NCBI GenBank assembly: GCA_029862045.1
Contig: JAOTYE010000003.1
Location: 1 to 64,000 of the forward strand
Direction: 5' to 3'
Source: Gammaproteobacteria bacterium
GTDB lineage: Bacteria; Pseudomonadota; Gammaproteobacteria; Steroidobacterales; Woeseiaceae
DNA: 64,000 nt
Within the stretch, counting starts at the first letter, position 1. Every line of letters starts with the position of its first letter. A model generated the notes under the pieces. That model did not search any database. It saw nothing but the letters and a program-made list of their open reading frames with translations, and was not told the DNA's origin. A program made the translations under genes and the position numbers. Positions 24,866 to 33,530 of this stretch are shown here, one piece after another.

Positions 24866-26905
24866 TCAGCCTGACATCGTCGATTTCGTTGCGACCTGGT
24901 CGAGTGCATCCGGCGACACCCTTGCATAGTGACTGAAGTCCATTGTGAAACTGCCGTCGCCACCGGTCAGCGACTTCAGTCGCGAGTGGTAATCCTGCAA
25001 CTCCTTGAGCGGGGCCTGGCCGGAGACGATCATGCGGTTGTCTGGAAGCGCTTCGGTACCACTCACCATCCCGCGCATTGACGAGAGGTCTCCCGTTACA
25101 CCACCGGCACACCTGCTCGGTACAGTAAATGTGACGTCGACGATCGGCTCCATGATGATCGGCGCGGCATTTGAGACGGCTTCAAGAAACGCTTTCTTGC
25201 CCGCCTGAACAAACGCAATTTCTTTGGAGTCGACAGGATGATGCTTACCGTCATAAACCGTGACTTTAATGTCCTGCATCGGGTACCCAAAGAGGGCACC
25301 AGACTGCATTACCTGACGTACACCCGTTTCCACTGCAGGAATATATTGATAAGGAATCGATCCGCCGACGACGGCGCTTGCAAACTCGAAGCCGGTGCCA
25401 GATGGAAGCGGCTCAATGCGCAGGTACACTTCGCCGAACTGACCCGCACCTCCGGTTTGTTTCTTGTGTCGGTAGTGGCCTTCGGCGGGTGCGGTGATTG
25501 TCTCGCGATACGCGATCGAGGGCAGGGAGGTCAGCACTTCCAAATTGTATCGATCCGATATCTGCTCAAGCACGGTGCGCAGATGCAGTTCACCATGTCC
25601 ACGGAGCACGATCTCGTTCAACGCAGCATTATGTTCCAGGTCGAGCGAGGGGTCCTCCGCCTCAACTGCATGCAACGCATCCGATGCTTTTTGCGCTTCC
25701 GAGTCTTTCGAGGGTTTGACCGCAAGCCCATACATCGGCCGTGGCAGTTGTATGGATTTCAAGTGGAAATTATCCTCGTCGTGCGAATCATGCAGCACGG
25801 CATCGTAGTGCACTTCATCCACGCGCGGGATCGCGCAAATGTCTCCGGCCACTCCCACCTGTGCCTTGATGTGCTGGTCGCCATTGAGTTTTAGCAGCTG
25901 ATTGACCTTAATCGGCTTCCGAGCGTCGCCGACAAAAAGCTGGTTGCCGACCCGGATCGTACCCTGATGTATCCGAAAGATGCCCAACCGGCCTTTGAAG
26001 GGATCGATATTCACCATGAACACATGGGCAATAGCGTGTTGCTCCGGATCGGGCGTGATGATGACTTCCTCCACGTTCTCTCCCTCGCCTTTGAGGAACA
26101 TGGGTGGGTTTCCTTCCATTGGATTTGGCATCAGGCGTTCGAACACTTCGAGAAGCTCTGGTATCCCGGCGCCGGTTCTGGCTGACACGAAACAGATGGG
26201 TATCAGGTGGCCTTCGCGCAGCGCTTTCTCAAATGGATCGTGCAATTGCTCCGGCTCGAGTTCCTCTCCTTGCTCAAGGTAAATCTCCATCAGTTCCTCA
26301 TCGACTTCGACCACCTGGTCAACGATCTCTGTATGTGCGGTCTTGATGTCAGCGAACGCGGTGTCATCGCCCTCGGGTTGGAAAAAGCAGTCGACGACGC
26401 CTTCACCGTCGGCGCTCGGCAGATTCATTGGCAAACATTCCGGCCCGAATGTGGAGCGAATATCATTCACCAGGGCCCTGAGGTCTATGTCCTCCGCATC
26501 AATCTTGTTCACAATAATCATGCGGCACAGTCGCTGCGACCGGGCAGCATTCATCATGCGACGGGCGACCATTTCGATTCCGGCCTGGGCGTTTATCACG
26601 ACGGCAGCCGTTTCCGCGGCAGGCAATACGGACAAGGCGCGACCGTAAAAATCCCGATACCCCGGAGTGTCAATCAGGTTGACGTGGATTCCTGCATGGT
26701 CGAAATGGCATACCGACGAGAATTGCGAATGACCCAATTCCCGCTCGCGCTTTGTGAAATCCGATACTGTGTCGCCCTGGTCAACAGAACCACATTCGCT
26801 GATAGCACCGCCAGCGCAAAGGAGTGCCTCGGTAAGCTGCGTTTTTCCGGCATTACTGGGCCCGACCAGACATACGTTGCGAATGTCACCAGAGCTATAG
26901 GCCAT
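24866..26905 (-). CDS. EF-G-like translational GTPase, diverged (FusA2-like)
   Basis: The 679-residue protein has the EF-G domain order. The GTPase domain has G-P-S-N-A-G-K-T (residues 15-22), D-T-P-G-Y (79-83) and N-K-I-D. Domain II (HVFMVNIDPFKGRLGIFRI), domain III (L-H-L-R-T-V-L-E), domain IV (YRHKKQTGGAGQFGEV) and domain V (GDLSSMRGMVSG) follow. Compared with housekeeping EF-G, the P-loop AHVDAGKT is replaced. The His after DTPG, which positions the hydrolytic water in EF-Tu and EF-G, is Tyr83 here. This fits the EF-G2/FusA2-like group rather than the essential factor. No str operon genes are nearby, which agrees. The start has GAGGAA upstream. Its cellular role is uncertain; ribosome rescue or reduced-hydrolysis functions are possible. 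Confidence 0.87.
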   Translation of the reverse strand: MAYSSGDIRNVCLVGPSNAGKTQLTEALLCAGGAISECGSVDQGDTVSDFTKRERELGHSQFSSVCHFDHAGIHVNLIDTPGYRDFYGRALSVLPAAETAAVVINAQAGIEMVARRMMNAARSQRLCRMIIVNKIDAEDIDLRALVNDIRSTFGPECLPMNLPSADGEGVVDCFFQPEGDDTAFADIKTAHTEIVDQVVEVDEELMEIYLEQGEELEPEQLHDPFEKALREGHLIPICFVSARTGAGIPELLEVFERLMPNPMEGNPPMFLKGEGENVEEVIITPDPEQHAIAHVFMVNIDPFKGRLGIFRIHQGTIRVGNQLFVGDARKPIKVNQLLKLNGDQHIKAQVGVAGDICAIPRVDEVHYDAVLHDSHDEDNFHLKSIQLPRPMYGLAVKPSKDSEAQKASDALHAVEAEDPSLDLEHNAALNEIVLRGHGELHLRTVLEQISDRYNLEVLTSLPSIAYRETITAPAEGHYRHKKQTGGAGQFGEVYLRIEPLPSGTGFEFASAVVGGSIPYQYIPAVETGVRQVMQSGALFGYPMQDIKVTVYDGKHHPVDSKEIAFVQAGKKAFLEAVSNAAPIIMEPIVDVTFTVPSRCAGGVTGDLSSMRGMVSGTEALPDNRMIVSGQAPLKELQDYHSRLKSLTGGDGSFTMDFSHYARVSPDALDQVATKSTMSG

Positions 26906-27008
26906 CTGCTTGTTCCTCGAGATTATTGTTTTCCAAAAGCATAGCGCAACTGGGGCGATCGGTCATTTTTCGTTGCCGGCGGCCACAGGCGGCGAGGCCC
27001 GGTATGAA

Positions 27009-28652
27009 CTACGCATAGTGCGGATACACCGGGTGGTACATGTACTCATGAATATCGGCCATTATGTCCGCAGGTTCCTCTTTGTTCGTGAGGCCCCTGG
27101 CATACGCGATCCTGGCAACCTCTCGAGCGATCAGCGCCGAAACCTTGCGGATTTGACCCAATGGCGGATAGACGCGGCCGCGTTCGAGATCCGCTTCGGT
27201 AACCTGGTTGGCCAGCGAGTGCGCGGCGGCCAGGAACATCTCGGCCGTTACGGTGCGGGCACCGCTGACGATTACGCCCAGGCCAACGCCTGGGAAGATA
27301 TACGCGTTATTGCCCTGTCCCGGCACAAAAACCCGATTGCCGAGCTTCACCGGGTCGAACGGGCTACCGCTAGCGAAGATCGCCCGGCCGTCGCTCCAGG
27401 TATAGGCTTGCGCCGCGGTGCATTCGGCCTTCGAGGTCGGGTTCGACAACGCGAATACAATTGGGCGATCGTTAATTGTCGCCATCGCTGCAACTGCGTC
27501 TTTGGTGAAATGCCCTGGCTGGCCGGAGAGCCCGAGAATGGCGGTCGGCCGGAGGGTGTTAACCGCATCGAGAAAGTTGGCAATGTAAGGATGCTCGTGT
27601 GCATAAGGCCTCTTGTGCTCGGGTATATCTCCCCGATCCGCCACCAGAAGCCCCTTGGTGTCGACGAACCAGCACTGTTTACGGGCCTGCTCCGGAGGGA
27701 TGCCATTTTCTACCAGGGCCGCAACAAAAGTATCGGCAATGCCGATACCGGCCTCGCCGGCCCCCAGGAAGAGTATTTTCTGCTCGGACAACTTGCCGCC
27801 TGTGATGCGTAGCGCGCCGATGATTCCGGCTACAGCGACGGCCCCGGTTCCCTGGATATCGTCGTTGAAAAGGCACACCCGGTCGCGATACTTCTCGAGC
27901 AATCTAAACGCGTTAGTGTTGCCGAAGTCTTCGAGCTGAATCAGGACACCGGGGAATGCGTCGTTCACGGCAGTAATGAATTCCTCCACGAGCTCGTCGT
28001 ACTCTTCACCGCGCACGCGCCGGCGCTCGAGGCCGTTGTAGAGCGGATCGTTCAGCAACGTCTCGTTATTGGTGCCGACATCGAGCATCACCGGCATGCA
28101 GTGGGTCGGATGAATACCGGAACAGGCGGTGTAGAGGGCCAGTTTGCCGATCGGAATGCCCATACCGTCGGCGCCGAGGTCGCCGAGCCCGAGAATCCGC
28201 TCACCGTCGGTAACGACGATAATCCGCGTCTCTTTGTGTGGCCAGTTCTGCAGGTACTCCTTGATCTGACCACGGTCCTGCAATGACACATGAAATCCGC
28301 GCGGGGTTCTGAAGATATGTTGAAATTCCTGACACGCCTTGCCCACGGTCGGGGTGTAGATCAACGGCATCATTTCTTCGATGTTGTGCATCACCACGCG
28401 GTAAAACAGAGTCTCATTGCGGTCCTGCAAGGCGACCAGGTAGAGATAGCGCTCCAGGTCGGTCGGTTTCGCGCGGATATTGCCGAGTACACGTAATTCC
28501 TGTTCAGCCGGTGAGTGAACACGAGGGGGCAGCAAGCCCCGCAATTTCAGGTAATCGCGCTCGGCGTCGGTATACGCGGTGCCCTTGTTTCGCAACGGGT
28601 CATGGAGGATTTTCACGCCTCGATATAGCTCGGATGGTGAATGGCTGTTCAC
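27009..28652 (-). CDS. maeA: NAD-dependent malic enzyme (oxaloacetate-decarboxylating)
   Basis: The protein aligns by eye with E. coli MaeA over its whole length. It shows LNKG/LRNKG, ETLFYRVVMHNIEEMMPLIYTPTVG, VVTDGERILGLGDLGADGMGIPIGKLALYTACSGI, the metal-binding Q-L-E-D-F region, FNDDIQGT, and the NAD fold FLGAGEAGIGIA. It decarboxylates malate to pyruvate with NAD+, so it can feed the pyruvate:ferredoxin oxidoreductase encoded further along. I choose GTG at 28652 (GAAGG upstream) because MaeA homologues start just before this block; a TTG at 28688 in the same frame would add 12 unlikely residues. Length is 547 residues, close to the 565 of the E. coli enzyme. Confidence 0.93.
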   Translation of the reverse strand: MNSHSPSELYRGVKILHDPLRNKGTAYTDAERDYLKLRGLLPPRVHSPAEQELRVLGNIRAKPTDLERYLYLVALQDRNETLFYRVVMHNIEEMMPLIYTPTVGKACQEFQHIFRTPRGFHVSLQDRGQIKEYLQNWPHKETRIIVVTDGERILGLGDLGADGMGIPIGKLALYTACSGIHPTHCMPVMLDVGTNNETLLNDPLYNGLERRRVRGEEYDELVEEFITAVNDAFPGVLIQLEDFGNTNAFRLLEKYRDRVCLFNDDIQGTGAVAVAGIIGALRITGGKLSEQKILFLGAGEAGIGIADTFVAALVENGIPPEQARKQCWFVDTKGLLVADRGDIPEHKRPYAHEHPYIANFLDAVNTLRPTAILGLSGQPGHFTKDAVAAMATINDRPIVFALSNPTSKAECTAAQAYTWSDGRAIFASGSPFDPVKLGNRVFVPGQGNNAYIFPGVGLGVIVSGARTVTAEMFLAAAHSLANQVTEADLERGRVYPPLGQIRKVSALIAREVARIAYARGLTNKEEPADIMADIHEYMYHPVYPHYA

Positions 28653-28822
28653 GGGTTTGTGCCTTCGAATCTGGAGCCTTACTGACAAAAATACGACTCT
28701 TTCATTCGTGTTTAAATGCCGGAATTCACCTAGTTAGTATCAGGTATGGCGGGCCAGCGTCGTGCGCGATAGTATGCTCAACGCACATGCAATTCAGCAG
28801 CCGGGTAACGAGGGGCAGCAAC

Positions 28823-29302
28823 ATGGACAATGCAGCGCATCTGGTTCTCCAGTCGAGTCTGGGCGCAGAACTCTCGCAAGAGGAAGCCGCCGCGCTCGGC
28901 GACATCATGAGTCCGCAAGACCTGGCGGACGGCGATTATCTGATCAGCGAGGGCGCGGCGGACGATTCGCTGCACGTGCTGCTGGGCGGCAAACTCGAGG
29001 TGATTAAACACGCAGGCGCCGATGAGACGGTAAGCCTTGCCGTCTTGAGAGAAGGTGATCTCGCGGGCGAGCTGAGCTTTATTGATGGCGCGATACATAC
29101 GGTCGGGCTACGGGCGCTTTGCGACAGCCGCATACTGACTTTGAAGCGTGAGGAATTCGAGAGCATCGTCGATGGGAATCCGCAGCTCGTCTACAAAGTG
29201 ATGCGTGCCGTCGCACGCTCGGCACATCGAATTGTGCATCGGATGAACTACGAGTTCGTTGAACTCAACAACTACATCTTCAAGCAGCACGGTCGCTACT
29301 GA
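28823..29302 (+). CDS. Stand-alone cyclic-nucleotide-binding domain protein
   Basis: The ATG at 28823 follows GAGGGGCA. The 159 residues form one CRP-type sensor domain: LADGDYLISEGAADDSLHVLLGGKLEVIKHAG, the phosphate-binding-cassette-like G-E-L-S-F-I-D-G-A-I-H-T, and a C-terminal long helix (VYKVMRAVARSAHRIVHRMNYEFVELNNYIF). The cassette lacks the Arg that binds the cyclic phosphate in classical sites (R-x-A replaced by H-T-V), so ligand binding is doubtful. There is no DNA-binding domain, kinase or GGDEF partner in the same chain. It is divergent from the malic enzyme gene. It may act as a protein-protein adaptor. Confidence 0.8.
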   Translation: MDNAAHLVLQSSLGAELSQEEAAALGDIMSPQDLADGDYLISEGAADDSLHVLLGGKLEVIKHAGADETVSLAVLREGDLAGELSFIDGAIHTVGLRALCDSRILTLKREEFESIVDGNPQLVYKVMRAVARSAHRIVHRMNYEFVELNNYIFKQHGRY

Positions 29303-29338
29303 GCCGGGACCTGCGCTCAAGCGAGACGATAGGGCTTG

Positions 29339-30571
29339 CTAACGCTCGTCAATATCGCCGTATTTCTTGAAGTGCAAATCCTTCGCCTGGCCGATCCAGT
29401 CGTCTTGTTCCATGCGGCCTTTGAATTCTTTTAATTCCATGTTAACGCGTGCGACATCCGCCGCGCCAAACGCGGCGATTTGCCGGTAGCTGAATATGCC
29501 GAGATCATTCAGTGTCTGCTGGAATACCTTGCCGATGCCAACGATCTCAGTCAGGTCGTCGACCACCTGTGCAGCGGGTTCTTGCCCGTTCGTCGTTTTT
29601 GCGACTTCTTTTCTTTGCGAGATCTTTAACGCTTCTTCATGCTGCCTGGCCATGTCTGCGAAGCTCAGCTCGACGTCGTCCAATTTCATGCGCAGCGTTT
29701 CGGACTGCTTTTCGGACTGACCCGCCTGTTCGCGATATCGTTTGGCATCGCTTTCGTACTGCCTGCGGCTGTTCTCCATTGACTTGAGACAATGCGCCAG
29801 CTCTTTATTTTGCACCTTGAGTTCATCGAGTTCCGCAACGTCCCGACGTAGTGCTTCGATTTCCTGTTGCGTTCCGGCCGCCGCATGCCTGAGTTCTGCG
29901 TTCTCCGCCTCGAGTTCGATTGCTTTTTGTTCAAGCGAATCGAGATTATCCAGTCGCGTCTGTGCTGCAGCCAGCATTTTGTTTACCGATTCGTGTTCTG
30001 ACCGTGAGGCGTCGAGCAGGTTGCTCAGCGACTCGTGCTCGAGCTTCGCATCCGCCATTTTTGCCTCTAGCATCTTGCGCTTGTCGAAAGCTTTCTCGAG
30101 CTCGCCCTTGTAGAATCCGCCTGCTTTGACAAATTCCGCTTCAAGCTCGGCGAGCTGTTGATTTGCGGTGTTTAACGCCTGATGACTGTTGGCGAACTTA
30201 CTCTTGAGCTCGTCGCGCTCTGCGCCGAGCGCGAACACATCCTTCGACAGCGATTTAATTTTCTCGGCCGCCGACTCAAGAGCGGTGCGCATTTTGGAGG
30301 TGGCGAGCTCATGTTTGTGCACCATCGCCTGCTGGGCCTCGATCGAAGACCGCAGCTTGGTATTCTCAGCGTTGAACGTGTCCCTTTGACGGGCCGCGTC
30401 GTCAAATTTGATGTGCCACTTGTCGTTGAGTTTCTCGAGTGCGCGTTTACCGCCAGCTCCCCGGATCAGCCAGCCGACGAGCGCGCCAACGACCGCCGCC
30501 GCGGTCATATACAGGCCAAGTTGAAGGACGGAGTCGGTCATCATCCGGCCGAGTATGGCCGACTGAGGCAT
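29339..30571 (-). CDS. Membrane-anchored coiled-coil protein with C-terminal helix-hairpin-helix domain
   Basis: An N-terminal membrane helix (about residues 15-36) is followed by roughly 280 residues of nearly uninterrupted coiled coil (Glu/Lys/Ala/Leu-rich, SMC-like). The last 65 residues, V-D-D-L-T-E-I-V-G-I-G-K-V-F to D-D-W-I-G-Q-A-K-D-L, form a helix-hairpin-helix-like domain. This closely resembles the C-terminus of the protein at 14205-15026: both read D-D-L-x-x-I-x-G-[IV]-G at the start and D-D-W-[IV]-x-Q-A-K near the end. The ATG at 30571 is used; ATG-ATG at 30544 is an alternative start. A cytoplasmic rod holding a DNA- or protein-binding tip is suggested. No enzyme motif is visible. 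Confidence 0.78.
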   Translation of the reverse strand: MPQSAILGRMMTDSVLQLGLYMTAAAVVGALVGWLIRGAGGKRALEKLNDKWHIKFDDAARQRDTFNAENTKLRSSIEAQQAMVHKHELATSKMRTALESAAEKIKSLSKDVFALGAERDELKSKFANSHQALNTANQQLAELEAEFVKAGGFYKGELEKAFDKRKMLEAKMADAKLEHESLSNLLDASRSEHESVNKMLAAAQTRLDNLDSLEQKAIELEAENAELRHAAAGTQQEIEALRRDVAELDELKVQNKELAHCLKSMENSRRQYESDAKRYREQAGQSEKQSETLRMKLDDVELSFADMARQHEEALKISQRKEVAKTTNGQEPAAQVVDDLTEIVGIGKVFQQTLNDLGIFSYRQIAAFGAADVARVNMELKEFKGRMEQDDWIGQAKDLHFKKYGDIDER

Positions 30572-30672
30572 TATGGAATATGACAGATCGCACGAAATCG
30601 GCAGTTACTTGTTGCAAAATGCGGCATGCGTCACGTTTTAATGGCGCGTGAGGGCCATGTTATTCCCGGGTC

Positions 30673-31356
30673 TTAGTCTGACGTTCTGGCTGGCTTGCTG
30701 GGTTTCTTGATCTTGATCCAGGTCTTCTTGATCGTGCGGGCCATTCGCTCGATGCGCAATGGTCGATGGTATTGGGCATCTTCCGGGGGTATATCCTGAA
30801 ATTTGCGATCATATTTGTGCTTCACCCAGGCATTAAAATCGTGCTGGTGAGAAAAGCTATGCCGGAAATGGTTGAGGGGGTGAAAACCGGGTTTGCGAAA
30901 AACGGATACACCAAAGTCAATTAGGCAGGGCCGCGAGTCGTGCGTAACGAGAATATTTTCTTTTCGCTTCAAGTCACCGTGTGCGACGCCACGTTCATGA
31001 ATTGACTTGATAATCGTTAGCATCTCTGCAAAGAATGCACTGCGATCCCTGATAGTGGCGTGACGCAACGTTTGAGAGTCGACATTCTCAAGTACCAGGT
31101 AGCGCCCCATGAAAAATCCGTAACAATGGGGAATTCCGTCTACTCCCGTCAATCGGCGATAGATACGGTATTCGCGCCCCAGCATCCAACGATTCAACCA
31201 GGCCGTGAGGCCTCTGCCGGCGGCGGATTTGATCAGTACATTCTTGTCGCCGACCCGGCCTATGTGGATATTGCCCTGATATCCGCGGTGCTCAAATCGT
31301 TCACCATCTCTGACGCAAGCAAGAACGTCAGACTCGGTGATACTGACGTCGTTCAC
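30673..31356 (-). CDS. WaaP/RIO-like small-molecule or LPS kinase
   Basis: The 227-residue protein has kinase motifs: an ATP-contacting Lys in NVLIKSA, the catalytic loop H-G-D-L-K-R-K-E-N-I-L, and the metal-binding D-F-G in CLIDFGVSVF. It is shorter than a protein kinase and resembles the lipopolysaccharide kinase (WaaP/KdkA) and aminoglycoside-kinase-like superfamily. The tail is highly basic (RTIKKTWIKIKKPSKPARTSD) and may dock to the inner leaflet. I place the start at GTG 31356, in a GTGA overlap with the preceding methyltransferase stop; a TTG at 31383 is also open. The substrate is probably a lipid-linked sugar or another envelope component, but this is inference. Confidence 0.78.
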   Translation of the reverse strand: MNDVSITESDVLACVRDGERFEHRGYQGNIHIGRVGDKNVLIKSAAGRGLTAWLNRWMLGREYRIYRRLTGVDGIPHCYGFFMGRYLVLENVDSQTLRHATIRDRSAFFAEMLTIIKSIHERGVAHGDLKRKENILVTHDSRPCLIDFGVSVFRKPGFHPLNHFRHSFSHQHDFNAWVKHKYDRKFQDIPPEDAQYHRPLRIERMARTIKKTWIKIKKPSKPARTSD

Positions 31357-31940
31357 AACCTGGTGTAGATAAAGAGCAAGCAAGCAAGCAGGAACACAGC
31401 GATGATCGGCTCCAGGTTTGCGGTCATACTTGTCTTGAATGACCAGTGGCCGCCCAGGTCTCGCTGTCGGCCGCCCAATGTTGGCAGTAGCGCCGGGGTG
31501 TGTTTCGCGAACTCCTGCCAGGCGTCACCAAATATCGCGGCTAACTTGCGATCTTCATATTCGATCGCAGGCGGGTAGTAAAAGACAAAAAACGCTGTTG
31601 CGATAACAAACGTCCACCAAATCCCGGAGGCCCCGGCGAAGGCATAGACAATCAGAATGTTGCCAACGTAAAGCGGATGCCTGACCAGAGCGTTAGGCAC
31701 GTTCGTCGCGAGCTCTTTGTTCTTCATTATAAATCCGGAAGCCCACAGCCGAACAACGACACCGAGTACAACAAAAACAGTCGCCGAATACAGAGCCCAT
31801 GGTATGGGCTGTGCGATCGCGGCGAAGAAAACTGATAACAGCAGTCCTATTATCTGCCGAGACGCTTCGTGGTAACGCATCTCCCTGATTATGTGGGGCA
31901 GACCGGAAAGAGGTGGTAGTGGTTGGGTGCGATGGGACAT
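31353..31940 (-). CDS. Isoprenylcysteine/phospholipid methyltransferase-like membrane protein
   Basis: This 195-residue integral membrane protein has about five hydrophobic segments. The C-terminal signature is N-A-L-V-R-H-P-L-Y-V-G-N near residue 87, followed by E-x-E-D-x-K-L-A-x-I-F-G-D-x-W-x-x-F, which is the ICMT/PEMT-family SAM-binding region (RHPxYxGN and Y-x-x-Y/F motifs). Bacterial members methylate small lipids, phosphatidylethanolamine or unknown hydrophobic substrates. The gene overlaps the kinase by four bases, so the two products probably act together. True prenylated-protein methylation is not expected in bacteria. Confidence 0.82.
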   Translation of the reverse strand: MSHRTQPLPPLSGLPHIIREMRYHEASRQIIGLLLSVFFAAIAQPIPWALYSATVFVVLGVVVRLWASGFIMKNKELATNVPNALVRHPLYVGNILIVYAFAGASGIWWTFVIATAFFVFYYPPAIEYEDRKLAAIFGDAWQEFAKHTPALLPTLGGRQRDLGGHWSFKTSMTANLEPIIAVFLLACLLFIYTRL

Positions 31941-32192
31941 TCTGATACCAATGTTGTCAAGAAATACGATGTAGCTAATTGAATTAGGCGGTCAGCTCAA
32001 GCTACGACAGGTCATTTTGTGCCGGTTCTCTTGCAGCCAGTCTCCTATTCTATCGCTTTGCAGGCGCAACTGGCACGAAATACCTTCCAGCCAAAGCGAG
32101 CGCTCAACCAAAGTACATCGACTGGCAGGTCGGAACCGAATCGTTGCTACAATCGCAGGATAGCAGTTCAGAACTTACGGAAGGAGACAGCG

Positions 32193-33503
32193 ATGAGTCG
32201 AAAGCTCGTCCTCATGGGTGCTGCAGGTCGTGATTTTCATGTTTTCAACTGCTGTTATCGGGACAACCCGGAATTTGAAGTTGTTGCCTTCACAGCGGCG
32301 CAGATACCGCACATTGAAGATCGCCGCTATCCGGCCGCTCTTGCCGGCTCGTTGTACCCGGACGGCATACCGATTCGCCCGGAAGACGATCTCGACGAAG
32401 TACTGGAGGGCAACGACATCGATGAAGTCGTCTTCGCTTATTCCGATATTAGCCTCGACTACCTGGAGGAACGGCGTAAGAAAGTTGCGGCGAAGGGCAT
32501 CCGGTTTTCCGTATTCGACATCGATGCGACGATGCTGCCGTCGTCAAAGCCGGTTATTGCGATTACCGCGGTCAGGACAGGCTGTGGCAAGAGCCAGGTC
32601 TCGCGTCGAATCACACACATACTGAGGGGCCTGGGTAAGAAGATGGTGGCCATCCGGCATCCGATGCCCTATGGCGACCTCGCGCTGCAGGCGGTACAGC
32701 GCTTTGAAAACTACGAGGACCTTGAGCGGCACAATTGCACGATCGAAGAAAGAGAAGAATACGAACCGCACATAAAGAACGGTGTGGTCGTCTACGCCGG
32801 CGCCGACTATGCCGCAATACTCGAGCAAGCTGAGCAGGAGGCGGACGTCATTATCTGGGACGGTGGTAATAATGACACGCCATTTTACCAACCGGATCTG
32901 TGGATCGTGGTCGCTGATCCCCATCGAGCGGGGCATGAACTCAAGTACTTCCCCGGCACCGAGAATTTTGCACGTGCCGAACTGATCCTGATCAACAAGG
33001 TGGGTTCCGCACGGGAACAAGACATTCGGGTCGTCGAGGCGAATGCGAAGATGGTTAACCCAAGCGCCATAATCGTGCGTCGCGAGTCAACGCTGGACGT
33101 TCCGCAGCCGGAATTGATCAAGGGCAAGCGCGTGCTGGCAATCGAAGATGGTCCCACTACAACACACGGCGGTATGCCGTTCGGTGCCGGCGTGCTGGCC
33201 GCGAGAGACAACGGCGCTGCCGAAATCGTTGATCCGAGATCCTGCGCGGTCGGCGAAATTGCGGATACTTTCGAAAACTACCCTGACATCGGTGCACTTT
33301 TGCCGGCGATGGGCTATGGCGAAGCGCAGATTCGTGACCTGGAGGCGACGGTCAACGCTGTGGATTGCGACCTGGTCCTGGTGGCGACACCGATCGATCT
33401 CACACGACTTATTAAGATCGAAAAGCCGCACATGCACATTGGCTACCGTCTGTCCGCCCAAGACGGGCAGTTGGCCGAGGCCGTGAGTCGAGTGGTTTCC
33501 TGA
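32193..33503 (+). CDS. Cyclic 2,3-diphosphoglycerate synthetase-like NTPase
   Basis: The ATG at 32193 follows AAGGAGACAG. The 436-residue protein begins with a Rossmann-like domain (RKLVLMGAAGRDFHVFNCCYRDNPEFEVVAFTAAQIP). A P-loop NTPase domain comes next, with A-V-R-T-G-C-G-K-S-Q (about residues 127-136), WDGGNND, and a nucleotide-base motif INKVG. This two-domain arrangement is that of cyclic 2,3-diphosphoglycerate synthetase, known from thermophilic methanogens; bacterial homologues are annotated likewise or as 'GTPase' without proven function. The gene has its own promoter region and no pathway partners nearby. I keep the family name but not the methanogen function. Confidence 0.82.
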   Translation: MSRKLVLMGAAGRDFHVFNCCYRDNPEFEVVAFTAAQIPHIEDRRYPAALAGSLYPDGIPIRPEDDLDEVLEGNDIDEVVFAYSDISLDYLEERRKKVAAKGIRFSVFDIDATMLPSSKPVIAITAVRTGCGKSQVSRRITHILRGLGKKMVAIRHPMPYGDLALQAVQRFENYEDLERHNCTIEEREEYEPHIKNGVVVYAGADYAAILEQAEQEADVIIWDGGNNDTPFYQPDLWIVVADPHRAGHELKYFPGTENFARAELILINKVGSAREQDIRVVEANAKMVNPSAIIVRRESTLDVPQPELIKGKRVLAIEDGPTTTHGGMPFGAGVLAARDNGAAEIVDPRSCAVGEIADTFENYPDIGALLPAMGYGEAQIRDLEATVNAVDCDLVLVATPIDLTRLIKIEKPHMHIGYRLSAQDGQLAEAVSRVVS

Positions 33504-33530
33504 TAATACCGTAACCACAGCCACACAGAA

